From Desulfurococcales archaeon (GTDB lineage Archaea > Thermoproteota > Thermoprotei_A > CAZTBM01 > SZUA-1508), in contig DQVH01000028.1 in NCBI GenBank assembly GCA_015661855.1, forward strand, positions 1 through 6,389: a stretch of 6,389 nt of DNA, given 5' to 3'. The notes beneath the pieces were generated by a model, which saw only the letters and a program-made list of their open reading frames with translations, had not been told where the DNA came from and searched no databases. A program made the translations under genes and the position numbers. Numbering within the stretch: position 1 is the stretch's first letter; the number at the start of each line of letters is the position of its first letter. Shown here piece by piece: positions 1-5,833 of the stretch.

Positions 1-477
1 ACCGTAACCAAAATAACACTATGTATGATTCTTGCAGTAGCAGCATCAATAACTCTCCATGGACATTTAACTCCAGGTGGAGGATTCCAGGGTGGAGCTA
101 CAGCAGCTATAGCACCACTCCTAGTACTAGTAGTGTTCTCAGTATATGTACTCCACAGTATGAGGGTTAGTAAGGAGAACATGCTTATACTTAGGAGTTT
201 AGGTTTACTTGGTGTAGGTTTAACAGCATTCATAGTGTTATTAGTAGCTCTAATACATGGTATACCAGCATTTGTATTCCAGAATCAACCAAAACCGTAT
301 TCACCAGTAGGTTTACCGTGGAAACTAGGTGAGGTACTAACTAGTGGTACACCACTACTATTCAACATTTCAGAGATGTTTGCTGTTGCAGCAGGCTTCA
401 CGATAGTATTCATACTCTTAGCTATACCGGAGAGTGAAGCATTAAAGGTTATGAAGGGTGAAGGGTATGGTCATTAA
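1..477 (+). CDS. mnhB: Na+/H+ antiporter subunit MnhB/MrpB family, 5' end cut by window edge
   Basis: This is a small integral membrane subunit of a multisubunit cation/proton antiporter of the Mnh/Mrp type, a family also found inside archaeal membrane-bound hydrogenase-like complexes. The reading frame stays open to base 1, where it reads TVTKITLC just before the Met at base 25. That matches the first helix of MnhB proteins, so base 25 is not the true start and only a few to about 15 residues should be missing. The family signature HGHLTPGGGFQGG lies at visible residues 20-32 and is followed by a long hydrophobic helix. A second hallmark, PLLFNISEMFAVAAGF, lies near the C-terminus before the last helix. 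There are about four membrane segments in the 158 visible residues. The gene overlaps mnhC by 11 bases, which suggests translational coupling. Family assignment is very secure; the ion carried cannot be read from this subunit. Confidence 0.93.
   Translation, partial: TVTKITLCMILAVAASITLHGHLTPGGGFQGGATAAIAPLLVLVVFSVYVLHSMRVSKENMLILRSLGLLGVGLTAFIVLLVALIHGIPAFVFQNQPKPYSPVGLPWKLGEVLTSGTPLLFNISEMFAVAAGFTIVFILLAIPESEALKVMKGEGYGH
457..461 (+). promoter_or_regulatory. Ribosome binding site for mnhC, inside the mnhB coding region
   Basis: GGTGA is complementary to the 3' end of archaeal 16S rRNA and lies 5 bases before the ATG at 467. This decides the mnhC start. The in-frame GTG at 458 is part of the binding site itself and is unlikely to initiate. 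Confidence 0.7.
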
Positions 478-880
478 CGTAAACGTATACCTCTTCACAA
501 TACTAATACTATGTATGTTTGTTAACCTAGGTATATCACTTTATGGTATTCTATCTAGACCAAGCCTTATAAAGAAGATTATAGCACTAACGATATTCAG
601 TGATACCGCTAATACATTCGCTATAATTATAGGGTATAGGTCTTGGCCTAATCCATATCATCCACTTAGACCTCCAGTTCTAACGGTAATAGAGCCGTCA
701 AGAGGGGATATAGAGTATTTTACACTAGTAGCTGTAGACCCTCTACCCCAAGCACTAGTACTTACAGCTATAGTTATAGGTTTAGCAATAATCCTATTCC
801 TAGTATTCCTAACACTCCAAATGTACAGGTTGTGTGGAACTACAGATGTTAGAAAGATAGCAAAACTTAGAAGGTGGTAG
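467..880 (+). CDS. mnhC: Na+/H+ antiporter subunit MnhC/MrpC (NuoK-like)
   Basis: This is a 137-residue, three-helix membrane protein of the MnhC/NuoK family, a small subunit that packs against the large antiporter subunits and helps form the lateral ion path. The clearest signature is DPLPQALVLTAIVIG at residues 91-105, at the start of helix 3. Helix 1 is about residues 7-29 and helix 2 about residues 36-56. The loop between helices 2 and 3 (about residues 57-88) is proline-rich and long, including PNPYHPLRPP at 61-70. The C-terminal tail after residue 120 is basic. The ATG at 467 was chosen over the in-frame GTG at 458 because GGTGA lies 5 bases ahead of it. The start overlaps the end of mnhB and the stop is 3 bases before mnhE. 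There are no broken frames or missing parts. Confidence 0.95.
   Translation: MVINVNVYLFTILILCMFVNLGISLYGILSRPSLIKKIIALTIFSDTANTFAIIIGYRSWPNPYHPLRPPVLTVIEPSRGDIEYFTLVAVDPLPQALVLTAIVIGLAIILFLVFLTLQMYRLCGTTDVRKIAKLRRW
873..877 (+). promoter_or_regulatory. Ribosome binding site for mnhE
   Basis: GGTGG lies 6 bases ahead of the ATG at 884, inside the last codons of mnhC. It supports reinitiation or coupled translation and favours the ATG at 884 over the GTG directly after it. Confidence 0.6.
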
Positions 881-883
881 TGT

Positions 884-1393
884 ATGGTGAATAGACTATA
901 CCGCTCACTAGGGCCTGCAATACTATCCTTTATAACATACATTGTGTTTAGTGGTTCACTAAGTGTATACGATGTAGTTACAGGTATTATAGTCTCATTA
1001 ATTGTAGGGTATATGGTTGCAAATATCACTATAACTAATCCTAGAAAACTATTAGAACCAAGTAGACTAGTATGGCTACTTCTATACGCTATATACTACT
1101 TCCTTGTAGCTGAAGTGAGAGCCCATATTGATGTAATAGGTAGAATACTACACCCTAAGATGCCAATTAATCCGGGTATTGTCCGTGTACCATACCATGT
1201 AGAAACAGACTACGCTATGACAGCTATAGCTAACTCAATAACTAATACTCCAGGTACAGTTGTTGTCGATGTAGATACTAAGAGGAAAATATTCTATGTT
1301 CACTGGATTAATGTTGTAAGTGTTAAACCTGAAGTAGCTTTTAAGAGTATTTCTGAAGCTTACGAGAAGTATGCTAAGAGAGTATTTGATTAA
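884..1393 (+). CDS. mnhE: Na+/H+ antiporter subunit MnhE/MrpE
   Basis: This 169-residue protein is an MnhE family subunit, which in Mrp complexes has an N-terminal membrane part and a C-terminal cytoplasmic domain. Hydrophobic segments fall at about residues 10-24, 27-48 and 62-78. The segment ending in AEVRAHIDVIGRIL (about 76-89) matches the conserved Glu-containing stretch after the last helix. The soluble part carries the family hallmarks PINPGIVRVP (94-103), ANSITNTPGT (116-125, usually ANSITLTPGT) and FYVHWI (137-142). Its length is normal for the family. It lies between mnhC and mnhD, whereas in the usual mrp order mnhE follows mnhD and in archaeal hydrogenase operons it comes first. 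The ATG at 884 has a GGTGG site 6 bases upstream. Confidence 0.93.
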   Translation: MVNRLYRSLGPAILSFITYIVFSGSLSVYDVVTGIIVSLIVGYMVANITITNPRKLLEPSRLVWLLLYAIYYFLVAEVRAHIDVIGRILHPKMPINPGIVRVPYHVETDYAMTAIANSITNTPGTVVVDVDTKRKIFYVHWINVVSVKPEVAFKSISEAYEKYAKRVFD

Positions 1394-1397
1394 GGTG
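1394..1397 (+). promoter_or_regulatory. Ribosome binding site for mnhD
   Basis: GGTG begins directly after the mnhE stop codon (TAA 1391-1393) and is 6 bases before the ATG at 1404. It supports that start over the longer reading from the ATG at 1371, which would overlap mnhE and has no comparable site. Confidence 0.6.
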
Positions 1398-1403
1398 TAT
1401 GGT

Positions 1404-3041
1404 ATGAGTTCACCTATTGAGCCTACTCAAAGTGTTGGTATTCTCGTACCACTCTTAGGTATTGCAGCTTTCACAATACCACTATTTAGTCTAAAGATTC
1501 GTAGAAAAGAGTTCTACGACTACTACACTCTACTATTCAGCTTAATAGCATTTACTCTAACACTATACAATACATGGCTTGTATGGAGCCGTGGTAAACC
1601 GATACTCTACGCTTATGGTGGCTGGATACCCCCATTAGGAATATCATATGAGGTTGACATGTTCTCTGCTATTCTAGGACTACTATCGGCATTAGTTATG
1701 CTCCTAATAACAATCTACAGTATATGGTATACACGTGGAATGGATGGTTATGAATGGTATTACACATTACTATTAGGTTTAGAGACAGGGCTTTTAGGCT
1801 GTATCTATACGGGTGATGTATTTAACCTATTCGTAATGATTGAGGTTTTAGCTATATCAGCTTACGGTTTAGTAGCATTCTATAGATCACGTATTCAAGC
1901 AGTTGAAGCAGCTATAAAATATGCATTTATAGGTGCTGCTGCTACAACACTATACTTTCTCGCAGTAGTCTTCATCTATGCCTCCTTTGGATCACTAAAT
2001 ATAGCAGATATTGCTATTAAGAGTAGAGAGGTATACAGAGCATTCACTAACATATTTAGTGATGGTGTTTTCGGTAACATATTTGTAGCTAGTGCTACAT
2101 CTATAGCTCTAGCTTTATGGGCTTTTACGTTTAAAGCTGCAGTATTTCCAAACCACTTCTGGCTACCGGATGCACATCCAGAAGCACCAACACCTGTTTC
2201 AGCAGCTCTCTCAGGGTTAGTCGTTAATATTGGTGCATATGCTACAATTAGATTTCTATATACACTATTTGGTGTAGACTCAATACTAACTACCTTCGGG
2301 TATAGAGATTTCGTTATGTGGGTTCTCCTAATCCTGGGGATAGTGTCAGGTGTTATAGGAGCATTACTAATGATAATACAGGATGATGTTAAAAGACTTC
2401 TAGCATATAGTACTATAAGTCATATGGGTTTAATATTTATGGGTATTGCTATAGGGTTTTCGAATATACCAGAATACATTGTGAATATTGGTTTAACTGC
2501 AACACTATACCACATAATAAACCATAGTATCGGTAAAGCACTATTATTCCTAGCTGTAGGAATACTGATATGGGCTTCTGGTACGAGAAGTCTAAGTAGA
2601 ATGGCTGGTATTGGTAAATTATACCCACTCGTTACAGTATCAATAGTAGTAGGGTTTCTACAACTTATGGGGTTCCCCATATGTGGTGGATTCTTCAGTA
2701 AACTACTACTATACGAAGCTTACGTTGCAGCAGGTATGATTATACCAGCACTCATGGTGGTAGTTATTTCAGCTATCTCGGTAGTAGCCTACATAAAAGT
2801 CATCTACACTATATGGATTAGACCTCCCATAGTAGCTTATGAGAGGAAGAGTGGTATAGCGTTAGCACTAGCCATAGTATTGTTTATGGCATTAATGTGT
2901 ATAATGTTGGGTTTAGCAGCACCAATAGTAATACAGTGGCTTACGGATAGTGTTGTTTCATCACTATCAAAGGAGGGTGTTGAAAACTATATTAATGCAT
3001 TTCTAGAGTTTTATAGAGAAGCACTTAAACACCTATCATAA
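1404..3041 (+). CDS. mnhD: Na+/H+ antiporter large subunit MnhD/MrpD (NuoM/NuoN-like)
   Basis: This 545-residue membrane protein belongs to the proton-conducting membrane transporter family shared by MrpA/MrpD, complex I NuoL/M/N and membrane-bound hydrogenases, and should carry an ion channel of the complex. About 14 hydrophobic helices are visible. Key signatures are NLFVMIEVLA (141-150, Glu147 of TM5), FKAAVFPNHFWLPDAH (243-258, Lys244 of TM7), PEAPTPVSAALSGLV (259-273), DDVKRLLAYSTISHMG (327-342), YHIINHSIGKALLFLA (369-384) and GGFFSKLLLYEA (428-439, Lys433 of TM12). The central TM8 position is Asn275; see findings. An amphipathic tail follows the last helix. The start at 1404 is chosen for its GGTG site; an in-frame ATG at 1371 would add 11 residues and overlap mnhE. 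It is the last gene of the operon: the next genes run the other way, so no hydrogenase subunits follow it. Confidence 0.95.
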   Translation: MSSPIEPTQSVGILVPLLGIAAFTIPLFSLKIRRKEFYDYYTLLFSLIAFTLTLYNTWLVWSRGKPILYAYGGWIPPLGISYEVDMFSAILGLLSALVMLLITIYSIWYTRGMDGYEWYYTLLLGLETGLLGCIYTGDVFNLFVMIEVLAISAYGLVAFYRSRIQAVEAAIKYAFIGAAATTLYFLAVVFIYASFGSLNIADIAIKSREVYRAFTNIFSDGVFGNIFVASATSIALALWAFTFKAAVFPNHFWLPDAHPEAPTPVSAALSGLVVNIGAYATIRFLYTLFGVDSILTTFGYRDFVMWVLLILGIVSGVIGALLMIIQDDVKRLLAYSTISHMGLIFMGIAIGFSNIPEYIVNIGLTATLYHIINHSIGKALLFLAVGILIWASGTRSLSRMAGIGKLYPLVTVSIVVGFLQLMGFPICGGFFSKLLLYEAYVAAGMIIPALMVVVISAISVVAYIKVIYTIWIRPPIVAYERKSGIALALAIVLFMALMCIMLGLAAPIVIQWLTDSVVSSLSKEGVENYINAFLEFYREALKHLS

Positions 3042-3104
3042 TGTCAGCGCTCAGCTGTATCTTCATTAACACTTGAATCCGAATCCCTCAACTCATCATC
3101 CATT
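3040..3104 (-). ncRNA. Candidate C/D box guide RNA (sRNA)
   Basis: On the minus strand a full set of C/D guide RNA boxes can be read. The C box ATGATGA (3099-3093) matches RUGAUGA exactly. After an 11-nt guide, a degenerate D' box CGGA (3081-3078) keeps the tandem G and A residues. The C' box ATGAAGA (3066-3060) has one mismatch. A 12-nt guide (3059-3048) leads to a perfect D box CTGA (3047-3044). C box to D box is 56 nt, normal for archaeal guides. The flanks AATG (3104-3101) and CATT (3043-3040) can pair, leaving one G before the C box, which is the kink-turn arrangement bound by L7Ae. A BRE/TATA pair lies upstream. Weak points are the poor D' box and the 11-nt D'-C' spacer. Such RNAs direct 2'-O-methylation of rRNA or tRNA by fibrillarin; the target here is not identified. 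It lies tail-to-tail between mnhD and the aminotransferase. Confidence 0.55.
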
Positions 3105-3139
3105 TCAATTCTTGAGTGTTCCCAATCCCCGCTACTACT

Positions 3140-3163
3140 ATTCCTCTATTTAAATTTTCCTTC
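3140..3163 (+). terminator. Possible pyrimidine-rich terminator of the mnh operon
   Basis: About 100 bases after the mnhD stop the plus strand becomes rich in T and C, with TTCCTCTATTT and AAATTTTCC. Crenarchaeal transcripts often end at such T-rich tracts without a hairpin. The same bases carry the TATA box proposed on the other strand, so the assignment is weak. Confidence 0.25.
3147..3160 (-). promoter_or_regulatory. BRE/TATA promoter upstream of the candidate guide RNA
   Basis: Read on the minus strand, GGAAAA (3160-3155) fits the crenarchaeal BRE pattern RNWAAW and is followed directly by TTTAAATA (3154-3147), a consensus archaeal TATA box. Transcription would begin near 3125, about 25 bases before the C box. 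No protein gene lies between this point and the end of mnhD on this strand, so it either serves the guide RNA or is a chance match in AT-rich sequence. Confidence 0.4.
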
Positions 3164-3197
3164 CAGCCTACTTTAACTTAACGAGAGAGTTAAAACA

Positions 3198-4427
3198 TTA
3201 ATGTTTGCGTGTGAGCTCTCTATGTAGTATCGCTATTCTCCTTACACCCTCATCTATCATATCCTGTGGAGCCATTGAGAAGTTTAATCTAATAACGTTA
3301 TCTCCTCCACTACTTGTATAGAATGGTGCTGCTGGTATAACTGCAACATCATACTTTTCCAGTAGTATATCTGCAAATTTAAAGCAGTTTATTCCCTCAT
3401 GTAGCCATAGTAGTATGAACATACCTGCAACTGGCTTTGTATGTTTAAGTTCTGGTAGATACTCGTCTAATGCTTTAAGCATTAAATCACGTTTACACCT
3501 GTAAACCTCTACAGCTTTACTCCTTATACTATCGAATAGGTTTCTACGTAGAATCTCGAGTACAAGGTATTGTGAGATTACTGGAGCACACATATCTATA
3601 GGTTGTTTACAGTATCTTATTCTCTCAATTATCTCCTTATCAGCTTCAATCCATCCTATCCTTAAACCTGTACCTAAAACTTTACTAAAGGAACCAACAT
3701 ATACAACTCTACCCTCACTATCCATGGATCTTAATGTTTTAACCTGTACATTATCGTATACTAGGTGGTTGTATGCTGTATCTTCAACAATGAGTATATC
3801 GTATTTCGATGCTAACTCTAGTAGGTGTTTCCTCCTATCCATACTCATAGTTATACCTGATGGGTTTTGACCTGTAGGTATAGTGTAAACGAGTTTAACA
3901 ATTCTACTTTCACTCTTCAACTTCCTCAATACTCTTTCAAGCTCCTCTGTAACTAAACCCTCACTATCCATAGGTATACCTATAACTCGTACACCGTAGT
4001 GTTGCCAGCATAGTAGGGTATTTACGTATGATGGGTTCTCCACAATAACTATATCTCCTGGTTCAAGTATAACTCTAGCAACAATATCTAGTGCTTGAGA
4101 GCCACCAACAGTTACCACAATGTTATCTAGTGTTGTATCTACATCCTCATATCTACCCATAAACTTAGCAATCTCCTCCCTTAAGTCAGGTACCCCCTCA
4201 GCTGGTGAATAGTTTACACATTTAGGTATATTCTCAAGAATATCTTTAACTAGCTCTGCATATAACTCCCTAGGTATAACGTTTGGATCAGGCTCACCAG
4301 CAGCAAAAGATATTACCTTTCTAACTTTAGACCTCATAGCTATTTTCGATACAACCTCCCTAATAGGTGAAGGTGACATAAGATTTACACGACTAGCAAA
4401 GAATTTACTGTAATCAGGTTTAACCAC
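3198..4427 (-). CDS. PLP-dependent aminotransferase, class I/II (aromatic or 2-aminoadipate aminotransferase-like)
   Basis: This is a 409-residue cytoplasmic fold-type I aminotransferase, which moves an amino group between an amino acid and a 2-oxo acid using pyridoxal phosphate. It resembles the archaeal and Thermus branch that includes aromatic and 2-aminoadipate/kynurenine aminotransferases; the substrate cannot be decided from sequence alone. In this numbering the cofactor motifs are VGGSQALD (107-114), PTGQNPSG (184-191, Asn188), VEDTAYNHL (214-222, Asp216 and Tyr219), SFSKVLGTGLRIGW (246-259, with Lys249 as the Schiff-base lysine and Arg256 for phosphate) and IRLNFS (379-384, with Arg380 binding the substrate carboxylate). 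All expected catalytic residues are present. The GTG at 4427 was chosen because GGTGG lies 6 bases ahead; an in-frame GTG at 4448 would add 7 residues. It has its own TATA box and is probably monocistronic. Confidence 0.93.
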   Translation of the reverse strand: MVKPDYSKFFASRVNLMSPSPIREVVSKIAMRSKVRKVISFAAGEPDPNVIPRELYAELVKDILENIPKCVNYSPAEGVPDLREEIAKFMGRYEDVDTTLDNIVVTVGGSQALDIVARVILEPGDIVIVENPSYVNTLLCWQHYGVRVIGIPMDSEGLVTEELERVLRKLKSESRIVKLVYTIPTGQNPSGITMSMDRRKHLLELASKYDILIVEDTAYNHLVYDNVQVKTLRSMDSEGRVVYVGSFSKVLGTGLRIGWIEADKEIIERIRYCKQPIDMCAPVISQYLVLEILRRNLFDSIRSKAVEVYRCKRDLMLKALDEYLPELKHTKPVAGMFILLWLHEGINCFKFADILLEKYDVAVIPAAPFYTSSGGDNVIRLNFSMAPQDMIDEGVRRIAILHRELTRKH

Positions 4428-4433
4428 TAGCTC

Positions 4434-4438
4434 CCACC
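4434..4438 (-). promoter_or_regulatory. Ribosome binding site favouring the 4427 start of the aminotransferase
   Basis: GGTGG lies 6 bases ahead of the GTG at 4427, the same motif and spacing as at mnhE. The alternative GTG at 4448 is itself embedded in an AGGTGA sequence. Its own upstream GGTG (4459-4456) would fall at about the expected transcription start. Confidence 0.45.
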
Positions 4439-4480
4439 CAAAATTCACCTACTAGCACCTAAGAGTACTACTAAACCCCA

Positions 4481-4488
4481 TTTATAAA
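4481..4488 (-). promoter_or_regulatory. TATA box for the aminotransferase gene
   Basis: TTTATAAA lies 33 bases before the outer GTG and 53 before the preferred GTG at 4427. The expected transcription start, about 25 bases downstream of the box centre, is near 4459, giving a leader of roughly 30 bases for the 4427 start. The sequence directly upstream is not a clear BRE. Confidence 0.5.
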
Positions 4489-4533
4489 TGTAGAGTACAT
4501 GTAGGCCTCACAGACAATTAGTAGTGTAAACTA

Positions 4534-5730
4534 TTAAATTAAAACTTTTAAAAGTATTACTGAGATTACTGCAAGAACACTACTAGCATAGAATAGTAGT
4601 AGTGGTTGTTGAGGGTATATCGAGTAGAGTATACCGGCTAGTATACCTCCACAAACTGTTGCTATAGCTAGTATTATCATTCTTATTGCGTGAATTCTAG
4701 CTCTAACCTCTATAGGTGAAATCTCCATTAAGTATGAGTTGTATAGTGATGCCCATGTATTACCGGATATAACTGATAGAGAGAACGATATAAATATCGA
4801 CAATAAATCTCCACGAGTATAAATTAAGTAGATTAAACTATAGAGTGCCATAATTAACGCCATTGTCTTAACTTTCGGAAGTCTATCTATAATACGGTAT
4901 TTAACCATAATAATAGACCATAAAGCTAATATTAGGTATGCACATGATAGGGTAAAACCAATAGTACTCCTAGAGTACCCCATAAACTTTACAGCAACTA
5001 TAACTCTATAAGATCCATATATATGTGATGACATGTGGAATACTATTGCCGATATGAAAACTGCTATTAACCTTCTAGGTAGCCCCTTCATAGTAGATAT
5101 GATGTCACCCCAACTCTCTCTAATCACTCTCCTCCATGGAATATCACTCCACTTTGTAACTTTAACTCTATGAGTTTCCACAATATACTTCATCCTAATT
5201 ATAGCTATTATGGAAGCTACTATAGCTGCGATAATGAATCCATACCTATAACCCATTATATGGTATGTATCAGCTAACATACCACCAATGTAGGGTGATG
5301 GTATAGTTGCAACTCTAGGTAGTACACTAGCTAGAAGAAACCCACTAGCCAATCTATCCTTAGGTAGGCTATCAGCATATAACGCCCATAATGCAGGCCT
5401 ATAAATTCCAACAATTCCCTCTAAAATTATAAATAGTAGAATGAATTGCCATGAGGGACTTAACGCATAACCTAAACAGACAATAGCAACTAGAATTGAA
5501 ACTCTCGTAATAAGCCACCTTCTACCATAATGGTCAGCTATATAGCTACCTATAATGTAGAATAGTGAGGCTGTAAGTGGTGTTAGTGAAAACACTATAC
5601 CTACAAGACTCAGTGACCCCCCAAGTTCAGTAAAATATAGCTCGATATACGGGTATACTATAGAGTAGGTAAATGCGAATATAACCCATGATACTAGTAG
5701 GACGTAAACATTCCTTAAATAATCACTCAT
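4534..5730 (-). CDS. Major facilitator superfamily transporter, substrate unknown
   Basis: This 398-residue protein has about 12 hydrophobic helices in two halves and is a cytoplasmic-membrane secondary transporter of the major facilitator superfamily. The loop between helices 2 and 3 carries the superfamily motif A as GSYIADHYGRR (61-71, with Asp66 and Arg70-Arg71). A cytoplasmic linker of about 35 residues (roughly 182-218, basic and rich in Trp and Arg) joins the halves. The matching loop in the second half, about 277-287, is degenerate (KYRIIDRLPKV). A second charged loop, SPIEVRARIHAIR (338-350), follows helix 10, as in many drug or sugar efflux members. Nothing in the sequence or neighbours identifies the substrate or the direction of transport. 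The ATG at 5730 has no GGTG-type site but lies about 5 bases after the predicted transcription start, fitting a leaderless mRNA. It ends 107 bases before the favoured aminotransferase start. Confidence 0.9.
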   Translation of the reverse strand: MSDYLRNVYVLLVSWVIFAFTYSIVYPYIELYFTELGGSLSLVGIVFSLTPLTASLFYIIGSYIADHYGRRWLITRVSILVAIVCLGYALSPSWQFILLFIILEGIVGIYRPALWALYADSLPKDRLASGFLLASVLPRVATIPSPYIGGMLADTYHIMGYRYGFIIAAIVASIIAIIRMKYIVETHRVKVTKWSDIPWRRVIRESWGDIISTMKGLPRRLIAVFISAIVFHMSSHIYGSYRVIVAVKFMGYSRSTIGFTLSCAYLILALWSIIMVKYRIIDRLPKVKTMALIMALYSLIYLIYTRGDLLSIFISFSLSVISGNTWASLYNSYLMEISPIEVRARIHAIRMIILAIATVCGGILAGILYSIYPQQPLLLFYASSVLAVISVILLKVLI

Positions 5731-5756
5731 AGCCTACACTTTTGGGGGGAATAGGG

Positions 5757-5764
5757 TTTATAAA
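5757..5764 (-). promoter_or_regulatory. TATA box for the MFS transporter gene
   Basis: TTTATAAA is centred about 30 bases ahead of the ATG at 5730, which puts the expected transcription start within about 5 bases of that ATG. Together with the lack of a ribosome binding site, this predicts a leaderless transcript. An A-rich segment lies upstream (GAAAACCC) and may act as a BRE. Confidence 0.55.
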
Positions 5765-5792
5765 GGGTTTTCTCTCTTAACCTGTAGAGTTC

Positions 5793-5812
5793 AAGGAATA
5801 AATTAAATAAAC
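5793..5812 (-). terminator. Possible T-rich terminator of the lhr-like gene
   Basis: On the minus strand, a T-rich run reading TTTATTTAATTTATTCC begins about 20 bases after the helicase stop codon. It fits hairpin-free archaeal termination and separates the helicase gene from the MFS promoter. It could also be ordinary AT-rich spacer. Confidence 0.3.
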
Positions 5813-5833
5813 TCTCAAATGCTAAAGGATTCA

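Noticed and set aside
658..1029. 123-codon open frame on the minus strand
   Set aside because: It lies wholly over mnhC and mnhE, which have clear family signatures, and its product resembles no known protein type; it is a shadow frame.
2420..2680. 86-codon open frame on the minus strand
   Set aside because: It lies inside mnhD across its conserved helices and has no start signal; it is a shadow frame.
3046..3102. A possible tRNA or tRNA remnant on the plus strand (GCTCAGC, then TCCGAATCCC, then a CCA)
   Set aside because: The two tRNA-like strings are only about 29 bases apart, too close for an anticodon arm, and the T-arm has no GAGGG to pair with CCCTC. No acceptor stem forms.
3044..3103. 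A 19-residue acidic minus-strand reading frame starting MDDELRDSD
   Set aside because: It is very short, has no ribosome binding site, and its bases are better explained by the C, C' and D boxes of the guide RNA candidate.
4544..4555. Perfect 12-base palindrome ACTTTTAAAAGT at the end of the MFS gene
   Set aside because: It lies in the coding region, is almost all A and T, and is likely to arise by chance; a role in termination cannot be supported.
5757..5764. Palindromic TATA box as a promoter also firing to the right
   Set aside because: TTTATAAA is symmetric, but on the right there is only the antisense of the helicase gene and no gene start or BRE in that direction.
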